Of a stretch of 64,000 bases of DNA, positions 27,151 to 40,050 are shown one piece after another. The position numbers and the translations under genes were made by a program. How positions within the stretch are numbered: the first letter of the stretch is position 1; each line of letters opens with the position of its first letter. The notes beneath the pieces are model-generated. The model did no database searches and was not told the origin of the DNA. It worked only from the letters and a program-made list of their open reading frames with translations. Source of the DNA: Kudoa neothunni (lineage: Eukaryota; Cnidaria); the NCBI GenBank assembly GCA_964304625.1, contig OZ199840.1, positions 6,014,001 through 6,078,000 of the forward strand. Direction: 5' to 3'.

Positions 27151-28656
27151 ATATCGTTGAAAAATGTTTTTTTGCTGTTAACACGTTTCTCGAGTTTTAA
27201 TTATCTTTTAAAAATTAATATATAGTTAACTGGTATTTTTGAACGCAACTTAATCAATATCAAATGTCAATTTTTCTGAAATAATTGTGCATGCACTTTT
27301 TTTCCTGGTCCCGAGGGGATTACGTGAAATTGGTTTCTTAATGTAGCATTTACCAGCAATGTGCCACACTTTGAATTACTTATCAAAAACCGGCGAGGGT
27401 GAGAAAGCCCTCAGATAAATTAAATACCAAATAACATTCTTTTTAAAATAGTGATTTTTTTGTGAACTATATGGATTGGTTATAATTATTTGGCTTATTT
27501 AAATTGTTCCTTTAACTACAGAATTCAATCAAGCGACTAAAATTTTTATTAGTATAATTTAAAATTACTTTTATATAAATTTTTGAATTAGAATTGTTTA
27601 TTACTTTACATAAAAAATGGCGTGTTCAAGCAGGAATAAACAATAGCTCAAATCGTTGAGTGTTAAGCCATGAGTCAGTCAGTAAGAGATATTTTTCTAT
27701 TTCAATTTTGGGTAGAATATTGAGTTAACCAAAAAAACTTTGTTATAATTGATGCATTTTAAAAGTAATTCAGAAAATTAACAATTTAAAATAATAAAAA
27801 ATATAATTTAAATCCATTTTTAATTGGTATTCTTATTTTCGCATTTAAATAATAGGTAAAATTAAGCGTTGACTTTCACATGGAGGAGGGGATGCGAAGT
27901 GAGCTGGGAAGTTAACAGGTGGTACAAGTGGAAAATTTGTAAGCAAACACTGTTTTAAGGAGTATCAAAGTATTTGTTGTTAATAAAAACAAACAAATTA
28001 AGCCCTGCAATATATTAAACCTTGAACTACAACATTTCCCCGAATATAAACCAGGTCTTTTATTTTTCTTGGTTTAACAGGAGTATTAAGTCTTACATTT
28101 GTAACAGACGGAATTTCCTAAGCATTATTTAGCCCATATAGCAGAATTAAAAAAGAATTTTTTTTAAAAACAAAATAATATTTTTATTGTTTAAAATGCG
28201 ATATAGAATATATAGTTTGAAGAGATTATTTACCTTTTATTTAAAACAGAGATAAAATGGCAATCAAATCCCAAAATCAATGTATTAAATGAGTATTTTA
28301 CCTCTAAAATTTGTATTATTATTAATTGGCCAATAAAATTACATTGTTAGAGATATGTTTTATTAAATTCAGAATATGCAGATTTTGCTATATTTATTAT
28401 GTTTTATACCAAAAACTAGCTCAACAATATCATTAGGTCTTATTTTAAGGCAGGTCTCATAATCGGGAAACACAGTGCTCAGGCAATTATTTTAATTGAT
28501 TTTTGAGGCAATGTTATATATACTTAATGATATTCTTATGACAAATAAATATGATTTAACTTAATAAATAGTCATTTTATTCCGAAAACCGTAATTTTTT
28601 ACCAATTGTCATATTATCGAGGTATACATTCACGAAAACAAATTCAATTGTGGCAC

Positions 28657-30385
28657 AGGCTATTGCAACGGATGGTAATATCTCCTAAAATAACGCTCAT
28701 ATCAAAATTGTAATTTCACAAATACATATAACAATAAGTGAAATATCATTAAATAAATTTTTCCAAGAAAATAACTTAGTTGACTTTTTAATTATAAATT
28801 GGCCAATATTGCATGAATTAAGCAGACTCATTCCTCAATAATTTGTAATTAGGTTGGATTCTAAGTAACCTTAAATATAGGCATCGTAATTTTTATACAA
28901 AACTATGAGGAACGATGTACTTGCCGAGAGAGTGAGCGCGCATTCTAAAAAATTCTCTGAGGCGTTCCATTGTATCTGTCCATGCTATAATATGTTTTTA
29001 ACCAAATGTAGGTAAAAAATAATAAATAATACTTCACTCAGTTTATTTTTATTATAAAAACGGATGTAACAGGTTTTTAAGATCAAATAAATGTGATTTT
29101 AAACCTGTTTTCTTATTTTATAAAAACAAAAAACAAATTATTATATGATGGATATATTATTATGATAGATAATTTATAGAAGATAATATTGTTTTTATAC
29201 GGATATATGGATTTAAATTTCTCGTCGTTTTTCGGTAATCCAATGAGGGTTAGATCAGAACCCTTAGGTTGTCCTAACGCTCTTACTTTAGAGGGAAATT
29301 TTAAATTCAAATAAAATAAACCAAAAAATTGATATGATTATTTTTTGTAATTTTTATCGATTTCGAGGTCATCTATCTGCCGGTCACTACGCACATTATA
29401 CAAGTCTTAGACGAGTCATTAGTAAGAAACTTAGTTGAACATGTTTCGGAAATTTCATTCATTTCTGTCTTTTCATTTGCTTGAAGTTTAATATCTATAT
29501 TTTATTTGAGAATATTATACTTATATTTATAATATTTCTTCTTTCATTTAATTTGTTTTTTATACCTGCTTATCATATTTCGATTTTATTTCTTTTTTTT
29601 TCACTTTGTAATTAAAGTTAATTACATCATTTTTAATAAACATGTTATATCAATGTTTAATGATTCAGTAGTTTCAAATCATATTATTCCTAATATAGAT
29701 TCAATTCTCCTAATAGCAATTATTGAACTGGGGTATAATCACTTCAATACTCAGCGGACATTAACATATGCTGGTTTGTGTAAACTTATGCATTTTATAA
29801 GCGCTTTGAATGGATTTTGAATTTTTCTTTGGTGATTTTTTTACTTTCGCATTTTAACTGGATTTAGCATTATTATTCGATGGTAAATAATTACGTATAT
29901 ATTCGCTGACAGGAAATATCTCTTTCAAAGTAAATTAAGTGGTAATGTTACGTAGAGTTAACATTAATACTAAAACGATAAATGATGATATTTGTCAAGA
30001 AAACCCAGTAGAACAATTGAACCACCAAATAAATGTAAACATAATCATTTAATCTATAATTATATTGTAAAATAGTTTATTTACAATCATTGTTGCAAAT
30101 ACACCACATTAACACAAGTTCACGTGCTCTTAACTAACGTAGGGGGTATATCGATACTTCTTGTTGTATAAAATCAACACTATACGTGTTTAAAATAATT
30201 ATATAGATCAACTTAAATACGAATTCTTGAGGAAAGAGTCTGTTTAATTCATGTGGTATTGACCAATTCATAGATAAAAGGTCAAGTAAATTATTGAATG
30301 ATAATTCATTTATTGTTATGTATATTTGTGATAGTAAAATTATGATACATGCGTTATTCTAGGAGATATTCCCATCCGTTGCAAT
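28657..30385. repeat. Long diverged inverted repeat, arms about 220-250 bp, loop about 1.2 kb
   Basis: The left arm from 28663 (GGCTATTGCAACGGATGG) returns inverted at the right end near 30,385. Similarity continues inward for over 200 bp with substitutions and small indels, down to about 28,860 and 30,190. The outermost ~38 bp are nearly identical. In both arms one frame reads similar peptides (NWPILHELSRLIPQ against NWSIPHELNRLFPQ), so the arms look like two opposed copies of a formerly coding element. Transcription through it would give a long hairpin RNA. Confidence 0.75.
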
Positions 30386-30389
30386 AGCC

Positions 30390-30600
30390 ATTTCCTTCAA
30401 TTATGTCCCAAAGCCACGAACTAGGTCATTATCATATGAATATATTGCTGTATTTTCTCTTATCACTTGTTACAACGGAATTAAGTTTTCTTGACACTAC
30501 AATTAATAGGCAGAAGCCATTTGCATGGTTAATGTTATTTCCAGCAATTCTTTCTCACAAGCTGTATACAGATTTAATTCTTTAGAATCAGAAATGTTTA
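30390..30600 (-). repeat. Fragment of an unclassified coding repeat
   Basis: Outside the right arm of the inverted repeat, the minus strand reads SDSKELNLYTACEKELLEI. A plus-strand copy near 53,290 reads DSKESELHNAREEGLPN, and a minus-strand copy near 61,100 retains NLYTACE. The family is not recognised; this is transposon-like debris, not a host gene. Confidence 0.5.
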
Positions 30601-31366
30601 ATTATTTTTCATGTAAATAACCACTTTATTGTACATATTATCAAATTGTATTATCGCTGATAGTGTCGATTTCTACCAGAGCATCCAAACCGTGGGATTT
30701 TTCTATTAACCTTGGTTTTTTCACGTTAAGCCAAATCTTGGGTTTTTTTGTTTAGTTACAAAACTTTTAGATTTTTTAATTCTTTGAGATCAGTTATAAA
30801 AAATAAGTTTTAGAATTAGGTAAAATAATCATATATATTGTTTTAGTAATTGAGGGAATTAAAATTATTTCAACAACTATAAACTCCCTCCGTGTTGATT
30901 CACAAAGATTCTTCTGAAATGTTTTATCAACTAATGTACATATACAATCAAAGTTTCAAAATAACCAACAATCATGTTCTAAAATATTGGATCAATCAAA
31001 TACATTTGGTGGTAGTTATTACAACAAATTTTATAAAGCCTAAAAAATTTAAAAGAACAATATGAGAATAAAATCACATTTTCTATAAATTAACCAAATG
31101 AAAAACGTTACAACCCATATAACTTCAATGTTCGTTCCATTAAACTAAAAGGAAGACCAAAACAATTAAAAAACAGTTAATTATAAACAACGGAAAAAAA
31201 TATTTTCCTTATTATATTCATTTTTCAAAAAATATTATTTATCGTTTTTGGCTATTAATGATTATCTGCAATGATTAACACAAGAGAAAAAACACATTTA
31301 GAGGTCATGCATTAATCTCCAGCGCACGCGCAGAGAGTGTGAAAATAATCCCATGACAATCGCTGC

Positions 31367-31428
31367 CATATTTATAAAAGGTGTTCCGATGAAAATTATC
31401 CATCATTCATAAACGACGTGATTATAAG
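31367..31428 (+). promoter_or_regulatory. TATA-type promoter with a first-exon splice donor
   Basis: CATATTTATAAAAG at 31367-31380 is a clear TATA box, preceded by GCGCACGCGCAG at about 31,322. About 50 bp further on, ATTATAAG|GTAAGC at 31421-31434 is a strong 5' splice site. Together they suggest transcription to the right from about 31,405 with a short, probably non-coding first exon. The gene it drives is not established. Confidence 0.4.
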
Positions 31429-32377
31429 GTAAGCATCTATACTCTTTTCCATTTAGATAAGTCAGTACTAATCACGATAATGTAAGAATGATAATCCTGA
31501 TTAATCCTTTTTATTGACCCAAATTCACTCGATAAATAACGGAATGTATAAAAATGTTTTTTCCTTAAATCGAGTAGTAGAAGTTAAATATTTGATATTT
31601 TTTGGACGATAAGTTTAGAATTTCTGATATTAAGTCATAACAATACATTTTACGGATAATTGGATAATATATGAAACATTTCGCACATATATTAGCAATT
31701 AATCATTATTCTAACGTATTAAAGCTAAAAAATATAGTGATGTTATTAATTAAAGATAAGATATACTTTTAAAGATAAAATGAGGGTTTTATATTCTAAA
31801 TAAAAATTGAATTAAAAAAACAAGATCACCAAGGACCGAGCACGGTCTCTGGAGGATTAACACAATGTCGTGATTAAAAATCAAGGCTAATTGTTAATAG
31901 ATAATTTTAAGCCTATATAAAGAAATTTTAACATCGACATCCGGTATAAGATTCTTATCGCTTGATGTTATATTTTTTAATCTCATGAAATTTCTGTAAT
32001 ATTGTCATTGTCTACAGTCTGTATGGTCATATTACCTGAATTATAACGTAATTTACATTATTCATCACAATTTTTGTTACATGATGTTAATTCTCTCTAA
32101 AATTGAGTTTAACTGATGACACTTTAATCGTAAAATTCAGATTTGAAATATGTCTTTTTGATATTTTTGTTAGGAAATAGAATGACCAGTTCGATATTAA
32201 ATTACGTATTATATTTCAGATTTATGTTAACGTATTTGCCGAGGAAATAAAAAAATTGTATTTCTGTCAAGTAGTTTGGAAAAATTATATTTTAAATAAT
32301 AATATTGTTTATTCAAGTTAACCTTTGAGATAACAAATTTTTTAATTCTAAAAAAAGTTTTAATAATTTTATTTTAG

Positions 32378-32501
32378 AAAGGATTTATCCCACTTAAATT
32401 GACACCTAAATTAAACATTCAAAACTTGAGTGGAGGAGATTCGGCTCGGTTACTCTATGGTCAGAACAAACAGACACAAAACCATTCTACTGAGTTACAA
32501 G
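32378..32501 (+). CDS. Candidate internal exon, product unknown
   Basis: Preceded by the acceptor TATTTTAG and followed by G|GTATTTT. One frame is open throughout its 41 codons, with hydrophilic ordinary composition (KGFIPLKLTPKLNIQNLSGG and DSARLLYGQNKQTQNHST). Lies about 950 bp downstream of the splice donor of the TATA promoter, so the intron would be far longer than those elsewhere in the window. Family not recognised. Confidence 0.35.
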
Positions 32502-33045
32502 GTATTTTAAGTTGATGTAAAATTTATAAAAAAATTAAAATGAAACAGTTGAATAAAATATTTAACTAACTCTTTTAGTCTGAATATTGATTAAGGTTTT
32601 CTTTAAGCATTTTATTAATTTCTTGATAAATCTGATTAAAAAAATATACTGTTAATGACTCCCAGGATGTTTCATCTATTTTTTCATATTTTTATATAAC
32701 TTCTTGTTAGATAAATATGTGAACATTATATAAATAATTTTTATAATTTTTGTACAATTTATATGAGTTAATTGTTGTTCATTTAGTAAAACTTTTTTAA
32801 ATACAAATTTATTCGATTAAAATATTAAATTTAGTTGTTGATAAGGTTTTAATAAATAATACAATAGAGAATAAATTTAATATATTGACAATTCTTCTGA
32901 CGCTACTTGAATTAAAAAATCTTAATAATATGAGAACATCATACCACTCACTGTAGAAAAATTTCCATTCACTTTAACCCCACTCAGGATTAATTAAAAT
33001 AATTTAAATTAAATGGTTAATTTGATTTTCTATTAATCTCTAAAG

Positions 33046-33345
33046 CAATGTTTTTAACCGGTGATCCGAGAGTTCCATGAATACACAAAGTTTGCCAAGG
33101 GGATTCGTAGCGCCGAAGAAAATAGAAACTAATAAGAAGCATCTATTTACAAATGCTTGTTGTCCAAGTCCTTGAGTACGCCGAAATAATATTAATTTAT
33201 TTTGGTTTTTATAAGTAAATGCATGTAAATTTTCTATAAACCATGGATTTAATCTGTTCACACTTTCGTTTATTTATATGGGGATCCGCAAAACAATTTG
33301 AGTTTGTCAGAAAATCCTCGATTCCAAAGAGGTTGCAAACCGCCG
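33046..33345. mobile_element. hAT-type MITE with perfect 8-bp target duplication
   Basis: A 300-bp element flanked by CTCTAAAG on both sides (33038-33045 and 33346-33353). The left end CAATGTTTTTAACCGG and the inverted right end CGGCGGTTTGCAACCTC are imperfect terminal repeats of the hAT kind. No coding capacity. Confidence 0.85.
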
Positions 33346-34366
33346 CTCTAAAGCAGAAGTAAGCTTGAATAATGCTTAAGCAATCTCGTTGAAAGGCTAC
33401 AATTTAAAGATTTTCTATATAACAATTTTTCATATTATTTAGTGATAAATAATGAAAATTTAAAAATCCAATTATATGAAGAAAAACTTAGCAAATATAA
33501 TTCTTATTGCATAAAATTTTGGTTAACTATAAGCTTTATTATGTTTAAATAACAAAATACAAATATGTAACGTTAAAATTGTTTACAAGTGATAGCTCAA
33601 ATTTTTTAATTTCAATCCAGCAAAATAATATAAAAAGCTTGTATTAATTTATCGTGCTTATTTAGTTTATTTATTATGATAAAATAACTATTTCAAAAGT
33701 TACATAGAAAACCTGGATTAATAGGTGGAAATGTACCCCTAAAATTTAAGGAAGATTTAATTCAGTGATGTACAAATCTTTTTTAGTTTGATTAGAAAAT
33801 GTTTATAGATCATAATTTACGATAGAATTATAAATTTTGATCCCCAAAATATATAATGAAAAATTTGACATTTGGCGATTTGGCGATAAATGGTTAAATG
33901 TTGGTCGGAGTTTTTGTAATGTTGCGAAAAAATATTCCATCGATAATATTTATATAATTTATTGAAAAAAGATTTGTTAATTGACAATATAACAATGCTC
34001 TCGTTCTATATCGATAGGATGGAAGTGATATAATAACCAGCCCTTTATCCATTTGAATTTAATGGCCAAGTCTCTTCTTAAATTAGCCCAAGATTGTGCA
34101 CAACAAAAATCCAAGCGAATTTTCAAACATTAGTTATTCTTTTAAGATTGAGGCTCTTCCTAAGAGATTTTTTTTAATTATATATTTAAATGGTTGTGTT
34201 CGCCAAAATTTCAAATTTAGTATTTTAACTCAATATTAGCTTAGAATAGGGCAAGTAATGTTTCATTTGAAGCAAATGTGCTAAAACGAATAATGATTCT
34301 TAATTAGATCGTTAGAATTATTTCGCTAAGACCAGAGAAATTAATTCTAAGCGGTGTTGTTTCTAG

Positions 34367-34457
34367 TTCAGTCAAAATCGACAATATTTTAACAGCAGAG
34401 TGTTACCTTCAACAGTTTAATAGTGTGAGCAAGCCACAGGCCACAACGAAATATTAA
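34367..34457 (+). CDS. Candidate 3'-terminal exon, product unknown
   Basis: After the acceptor TTGTTTCTAG one frame is open for about 30 codons (SVKIDNILTAECYLQQFNSV and following) and ends in TAA at 34455-34457. It needs an incoming phase of 2, whereas the candidate exon at 32378-32501 leaves phase 1, so at least one more exon would be required between them. Confidence 0.25.
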
Positions 34458-35472
34458 TAACCTCTTTTATCCCTTTATGGAATGGAAAAATAATACCATG
34501 TAAATACTCTATATATAATAGAGGAGGAAACATAGCTTTAAAATTTACAAGAAAGATAACACCTTATATATTTACCAATAAGTTACATTTGGGGATGCAT
34601 CTTACATGCTATTTCATAGTCAGCCGTAATGCATGCTTATATGCAAAATTTCCCAATTATTATAATACCTTACATTAGATTATTCGGAAAAATTTTTTAT
34701 TTAATCTCAAACTAAAATAATTTTATTTTAAGTAATTTTCTAGAATCATTGAAAACAATAATATTGACGATATTATCACGTTAAAAGGTTTATATAGAAA
34801 TGGAGATGAGACTAATAAATTATTGTATGTTGATATGAGATATTTTAAATAATTGTTAAAAGTTTTAAACTTTTTATGGCATATTGAATATCATGTTCCC
34901 ACATCAAACGTCATCCATGTATATATACTCCATGACATTTAGAGGGGTGAATTATTTTCCTACCCTACAGAAACGTTCTAAAAAACCAAATTTTGTGTTA
35001 AAAATAATTTAATTTCTTCGAGTTAGAATCCAGTAGAATTTTTAATCCACCAAATGTAAATTCTAAGCATACTCTCAAAAAAGGAATTAATTGAATAGAG
35101 GCGACAATCGAAATTCATAGGCGCTCGGGGCGATTTTTCCACCCAGATACCTATTATTTTGTGCCTTTTAATATGCCTACTGAGAAATTTCGTGGATGCG
35201 AATAACTCGCTGTATCATTTCTTGTATGTGACCACAATTGACGAGTGGTATTGTTACTTGGAAACTGAATTAAAATCCATCCTAATAGGATAATCTATCT
35301 TCATAATAGATAATATGGACGAGTCCGTGATATTCGTAAATATAAATTAATTTATCTATGAAGGAGGATACTTTTGATGTGGTGTTAGATTATCCAGTAA
35401 ATACGCTGTTGCAATTGTGGATCATCCACAATTAGCTGGTTATGTTTTGGCTGATCATGAGTGATTTTGTAG

Positions 35473-38091
35473 GGAAATATTGCATTGAGAACCCACAAAT
35501 TTTTCGAGGAAAAATCGGGCCAATGCTCTATATGTTGCAATATCGATAAAAAAAGAAAAAAAATATATTGCTGTTCATGTAGGTTGATAATACTGCATTT
35601 CTAACAGTTTCGTCTATGAACGCTTTAAATAGGCTGTCATTATTATGTTCATCAAGACTGCTTCAGTAATGTGTCCATCTACTGTAAACATTGTATGAAC
35701 AAAAACGAATTTACAAATGCATTAAATTCGATCCAACGATCCAAACTTGAAACCATGTCTATGGTTTTAGGTGATGATTACGAATGCGTATATTATTAGA
35801 TTACACACACATACAAACAAGAAATTGATCATTATTCACATTAGAATTATTTTCATCATTGGGTGTACAGTGTGAATCATGCATATTGTTGTGTTGAATG
35901 TGGTGTTGTAAGTTTGGTTTATTGTGCGAGCGAAATGTAATGATGGTGATTTTATAGAAATTTAACGTGGAATCCGGTTACGTATGCTCTTGGTGTAAGA
36001 GAGCGGTAATTTTTTTTTCATTATCTTTGTTGATTAAAACATAGTCTTCTCATCAAAACTTAATCATATCATATAAATATATATTTTAGACACATATGAC
36101 ATCCAAGTGCAAAAAAAAGGAACTTACTCATGGCAACTGTGATTTTGGAGAACTAAAAAAATATATTGTTGTTCCGTACTCCTCAGAACTACCAAAAGAT
36201 ATGTCTGTGTCCGGTATCTGTCACAGTGATACCGTTATGGATGAAGATTCTTCACCATCACGGACCAATTCCATTGGATTTCATGAACAAGAATCTATAG
36301 GAACTGATTCTCTAGATATTGTCGACACAGTAATTTTGAGTTTTTATCCTTGTTCATCCATTAATGATGTGTATAGAGATATCATCGAACTATGTCATCG
36401 GTGAGTGGTGTAGCCTTCAATATGGCCGTGTCACAAAGTCTGCCCATTTTGGTTTTTGTAAATCCAAAGAGTGGAGGAAATTTGGTACTTTTTTGCAGAT
36501 AATCTGCTTCAAAAGTCAATATAAAAACTCATTAGGGTTACAAAGTGATGAATATGTTCAACTGGCATTTAAACCCTCAACAAGTGTTCGATTTGACAAC
36601 CAAGGACTGGAAAACTAAGTAAATCACCTTTTGAGGACATATTTTGTACAATAACATAGACTACAACATTACGAAAACTTTCCTTTTTTTCACTGTATTG
36701 TGTGCGGCGGAGATGGTTCTGTTTGCTGGATTTTGAGTGTTTTTGATGAGATGAATTTCATTTGTCGCCCGACATTTAGTATAATCCCTTTGGGCACGGG
36801 AAATGATTTGTCTATCGCATTAAATTGGGGAAGTGTAATTCTCGATATAATTTTCTTTTCTTTTTCTAATCTATTTGCAGAAATATCGACCGGTTGACAT
36901 CAAGAAAATCCTAAGAGACATTGATAATGCTAAAAAAATTTATTTGGATAGGTAGGTCATTTAAAAATTTGTTTTTTCCTACAGATGCAACTAATTTATA
37001 CACTCAAATTCATTGATTTTTTATATTATTTTTTAGATGGAATATCAATATTAAAACTTCACCCTCTGATGGAACTCCGTCCGACGTATTTTTACTTAAA
37101 ATATTGTGAAGCTATGGATTGACGAGGCAACAATGATGCATTATTTGTTGTAGAGTTACATTCGACTGTTTCAAAACTATTTCAGCTTTGGGTCTGATGC
37201 TAAGATTGCTCTTAGTTTTCATCAGTGGAGAGGTAATTGTAAAGGTTTTCCTTCTGCAACTTGTTAAAACGATTTCTACAGAGAAAAACCAATCATCCAA
37301 ACAAAGCCGAATTAGGAACAAAATCCAATATGCACAAGTAAATCTTTGTGGGAGTCAATACCATGCTCATCTTCTTTATTTACCAGGAGGGAAGCAAAAT
37401 TGTTACCAACAACATTGATGTTAGTAGTTATATATCCAGATTTGTTGTATGTTCATTACCTTCGGTCTAACTTATGTGATCGTCTTACTTATTATTAATT
37501 AGTGTGATGGAGTGGATTACAAAAAACAAATAGATGAAGTCAAACCTAGTTCGATCTTGTTTCTAAATATAACAAGGTATACTTGTTCGTGCAACCGTAA
37601 TGCTGAACTAACTGGAAATTTAGTTATGGTGGAGGAACCACCCCGTGGGGCGATACCACTGATGTAAAAGTAATTGTCTGTTTGTATAAACGGTATTATT
37701 TTCCACCTGCTATATAAAGAAATTCAAACCTCAACGATGTGATGATAATATGTTAGAAGTTTTGCTCTTTAATACTATGGATATGGTATGTAAACGTGTT
37801 GTATTAATGAGTGAGATTGGTTTAAATTCGTTATTCAGATTAAAGTTCAGCTTGGTATTCGTGCAAAACGGTTTCTTCAATGTAGCGATATAACTGTCGA
37901 GTTTACTAAGGATATTATAATGCAATATGACGGAGGTAACTTTTATTAAGCTACATTTGAATTTGAAATGTTTGAGTTTTACTTAAATTTGTACAGAGCC
38001 CGAATATCTTCCACCCTCCACAATCGATATATCACTGAAAAATCAAGCCATTTTTTTAAAAAAGACTAAAAATGGATTTTTTAACCTATAA
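35473..38091 (+). CDS. DGKE: Diacylglycerol kinase, epsilon type (5' end unresolved)
   Basis: Phosphorylates diacylglycerol to phosphatidate at membranes. Exons from the first one resolved: 35473-35578, 35633-35787, 35845-35907, 35958-36005, 36090-36400, 36439-36484, 36536-36618, 36660-36834, 36881-36951, 37037-37085, 37154-37232, 37282-37337, 37387-37446, 37503-37576, 37624-37669, 37720-37785, 37839-37935, 37997-38091; 559 aa in frame. Two C1 zinc fingers: CSICCNIDKKRKKIYCCSC joined to CHYYVHQDC, and HHWVYSVNHAYCCVECGV with YVCSWCK. NCDFGELKKYIVVP then matches the DGK-epsilon junction. Catalytic part: VFVNPKSGGNLGYK, NPQQVFDLT, VCGGDGSVCW (ATP loop), IIPLGTGNDLSIALNWG. Accessory part: NYFSFGSDAKIALSFH, SYGGGTTPWG, MQYDGEP. 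C1 layout and the CDFGE(L/F)K block favour epsilon. The start and the expected N-terminal membrane helix were not found with confidence. Confidence 0.92.
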
Positions 38092-38878
38092 TTTATAATT
38101 TCAATAATTTTTCAATTAAATTATTGTATGAGGTTCACGTGGGTGTATCTATTGATGCGACTTTCAAATTTGTTTGATAGTCAAATGTATTGTTTGTTGC
38201 ACTTTCTTATTTACTTATGAACCGAAAAAAATTGATTATCGGCCGTCTTTGAAATGGTCACATTTAACGTAACCACTCTGCTATGAAGCTTATAATTTTT
38301 TTTTCTTCCTACGGTGTGAGATGCATGATTGATACAACTTTACATTTACATTTTCGTTTCGAATTTGATTAGACCTGAAAAAGTTTTAAAACCAATTTCT
38401 AAGATTAAATTTGTAAATAAATTCCTACATCAATGATTACACTTCTTTTTTTTTCTAAAATTTAATTGATGAACAATACTATGCAATAGGGTCTTCCTAT
38501 TGTGTAACTTAACTGTAGTCCCATCAAGTTACTCAAGTTCTTGATCTTATTGTAATTACAATATTAAATTACTATTTTGTTGTTTTCTAAATGTTAATTA
38601 TTTCTTATTAGTTTTAAGTAAAAGAATATATACGTTGGTTTAGTTAAATTTTATTTAAAAAATAATAAATAATTGGATCGTATGAAATTTTTATAGTCAA
38701 CCTTTCAAATAATGAGCTAAAATGTAGAGTAAAATATTAGTCATGGTTGCTCTTTTTGTTTACGAGATCAAAGTTCTGTGACAACTTATAATTATTAGAT
38801 TTTGGGGTTAAAGGTAATTAAGTTATCCTCATTAAAGCTGTAGGCATCGCAAAACTAGTAACATCTATCCACTTCTCC

Positions 38879-39083
38879 CAGCGTTTCTCAATCTAGGTTG
38901 GGCGTATGGAGTCTGAAGATTCGATGAATACATGTTTCAATTGTTCATTTTAATTTTGGTCTGCATTCAATGATAATTATTATTTAATTTTTTAAGAAAA
39001 TGAATTAATTATATGATGAATAAAATAGACAATTTTTAACAATAGCAAGGATACGATATATCTAAAAAGGTTAAGAATCGTTG
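38879..39083. mobile_element. Short hAT-type MITE
   Basis: Left end CAGCGTTTCTCAATCTAGG and inverted right end CAACGATTCTTAACC fit hAT termini (CAGNGNTTCTCAACC). About 205 bp. Flanks ACTTCTCC and CATTATCC agree at 5 of 8 positions, so the target duplication is decayed or absent. Confidence 0.6.
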
Positions 39084-39104
39084 CATTATCCTTATGCGGT
39101 AATG

Positions 39105-39445
39105 GGTAATGTGGGAATTTAACCCATAAAATATCCTCGTTTCTAGGGTAACCACCACTCCAATGCCGATCCATTATGACTTTGACTCTACGGAGATTCC
39201 TTGCCTATTAGAGCATCCCCGATAATCAGATCAATAAGTCCAATTCAACCTCTTTTGTTAGATCGGCATTTAAATGCAGGTGAAGTTACACATTGGAATG
39301 AAATCTCACTCTAACAATAATCATCATTACGGGGTAGAGATTCATTAGTGGGGTAACATTCGATTGATCGGCATCGAGACTTGAATTGAGTACCCTCGGA
39401 TATTGAGTCCAATCATTACCCCACTAAACTACCTTCCTTTGACAA
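39105..39445 (-). repeat. tRNA-derived SINE
   Basis: On the minus strand the element starts with a tRNA-like head: TAGTTTAGTGGGGTAATG (A-box/D-arm), then ATCCGAGGGTACTC and a degenerate B box ATTCAAGTCTCG. A non-tRNA body follows, ending in ACGAGGAT and GTTAAATTCCCACATTACC, which recurs at 14524-14562. A second TTAGTGGGGTAAC lies inside the body, inverted. No cloverleaf can be folded, so it is not a tRNA gene. Confidence 0.6.
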
Positions 39446-40050
39446 AGATCGTCACAACCTCTTCCAAGTTCGTTCCGACATTTAAGGATTTTTAACTTAA
39501 TTTTTCCGCTAAAAATATATTGTGATTGTTAGTTTAAATTAATTATAATATTTTATTGAATTATTCTTATTTAAAGATTTTTAATACACTTTGTCACACT
39601 TGGGTCATTTAATCAAAATTAATTAAAAATACCACCATACCAACTTATTAAATATTTTTAAATATCGAATAATCTATTATTTTTTTATAATAAAAGCTTA
39701 CGACAAAAACAATTAAGCTTTATAAATTGTCTGGGCATCTAAATTTACATATGAACCAAGTGATATTGTATGATATCATTAAAAAATATGTTATAATGGC
39801 AAAATTATGATATTGCAAACATTACATCAGCAGGTTAGCACATTTCTGACAAAAATATCAATCCCAAATTGCCTTATTAAAAAAACACAATGTATCAATG
39901 GAATTTGTCACAATTTCACTTATGAAATTACTAATTATGAACACTAAATTGTAACCGAGTGGAGTGTAACAAAGAGCGAAAATAAGGAAATAATGTTTTC
40001 CTAATAAGCTAAAGTAGATAAGATCAACCAGTACCAGTGGGTAGGAGAAA

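Larger units (their letters stand above)
24858..35472. other. 10.6-kb desert with transposon relics and scattered exon-like stretches
   Basis: Very AT-rich. Supportable contents are listed separately: an exon-like open stretch at 26581, a pogo transposase relic, a long inverted repeat, a TATA-type promoter, a hAT MITE and two more exon-like stretches. piggyBac-like termini also occur near 27,320 and at the TTAA at 31,853-31,856. The missing 5' end of DGKE must lie at its right edge. Confidence 0.5.
38092..40050. other. Intergenic with two small repeats
   Basis: AT-rich DNA between DGKE and the convergent SKI/DAC-domain gene. Holds a hAT-type MITE and a tRNA-derived SINE; otherwise nothing seen. 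Confidence 0.5.

Noticed and set aside
29113-29310. Open frame in the loop of the inverted repeat
   Set aside because: Only a short stretch looks coding and there is no start context or splice support; probably element debris.
33040-33261. Open frame on the minus strand
   Set aside because: It lies inside a hAT MITE with a perfect target duplication and is a chance frame.
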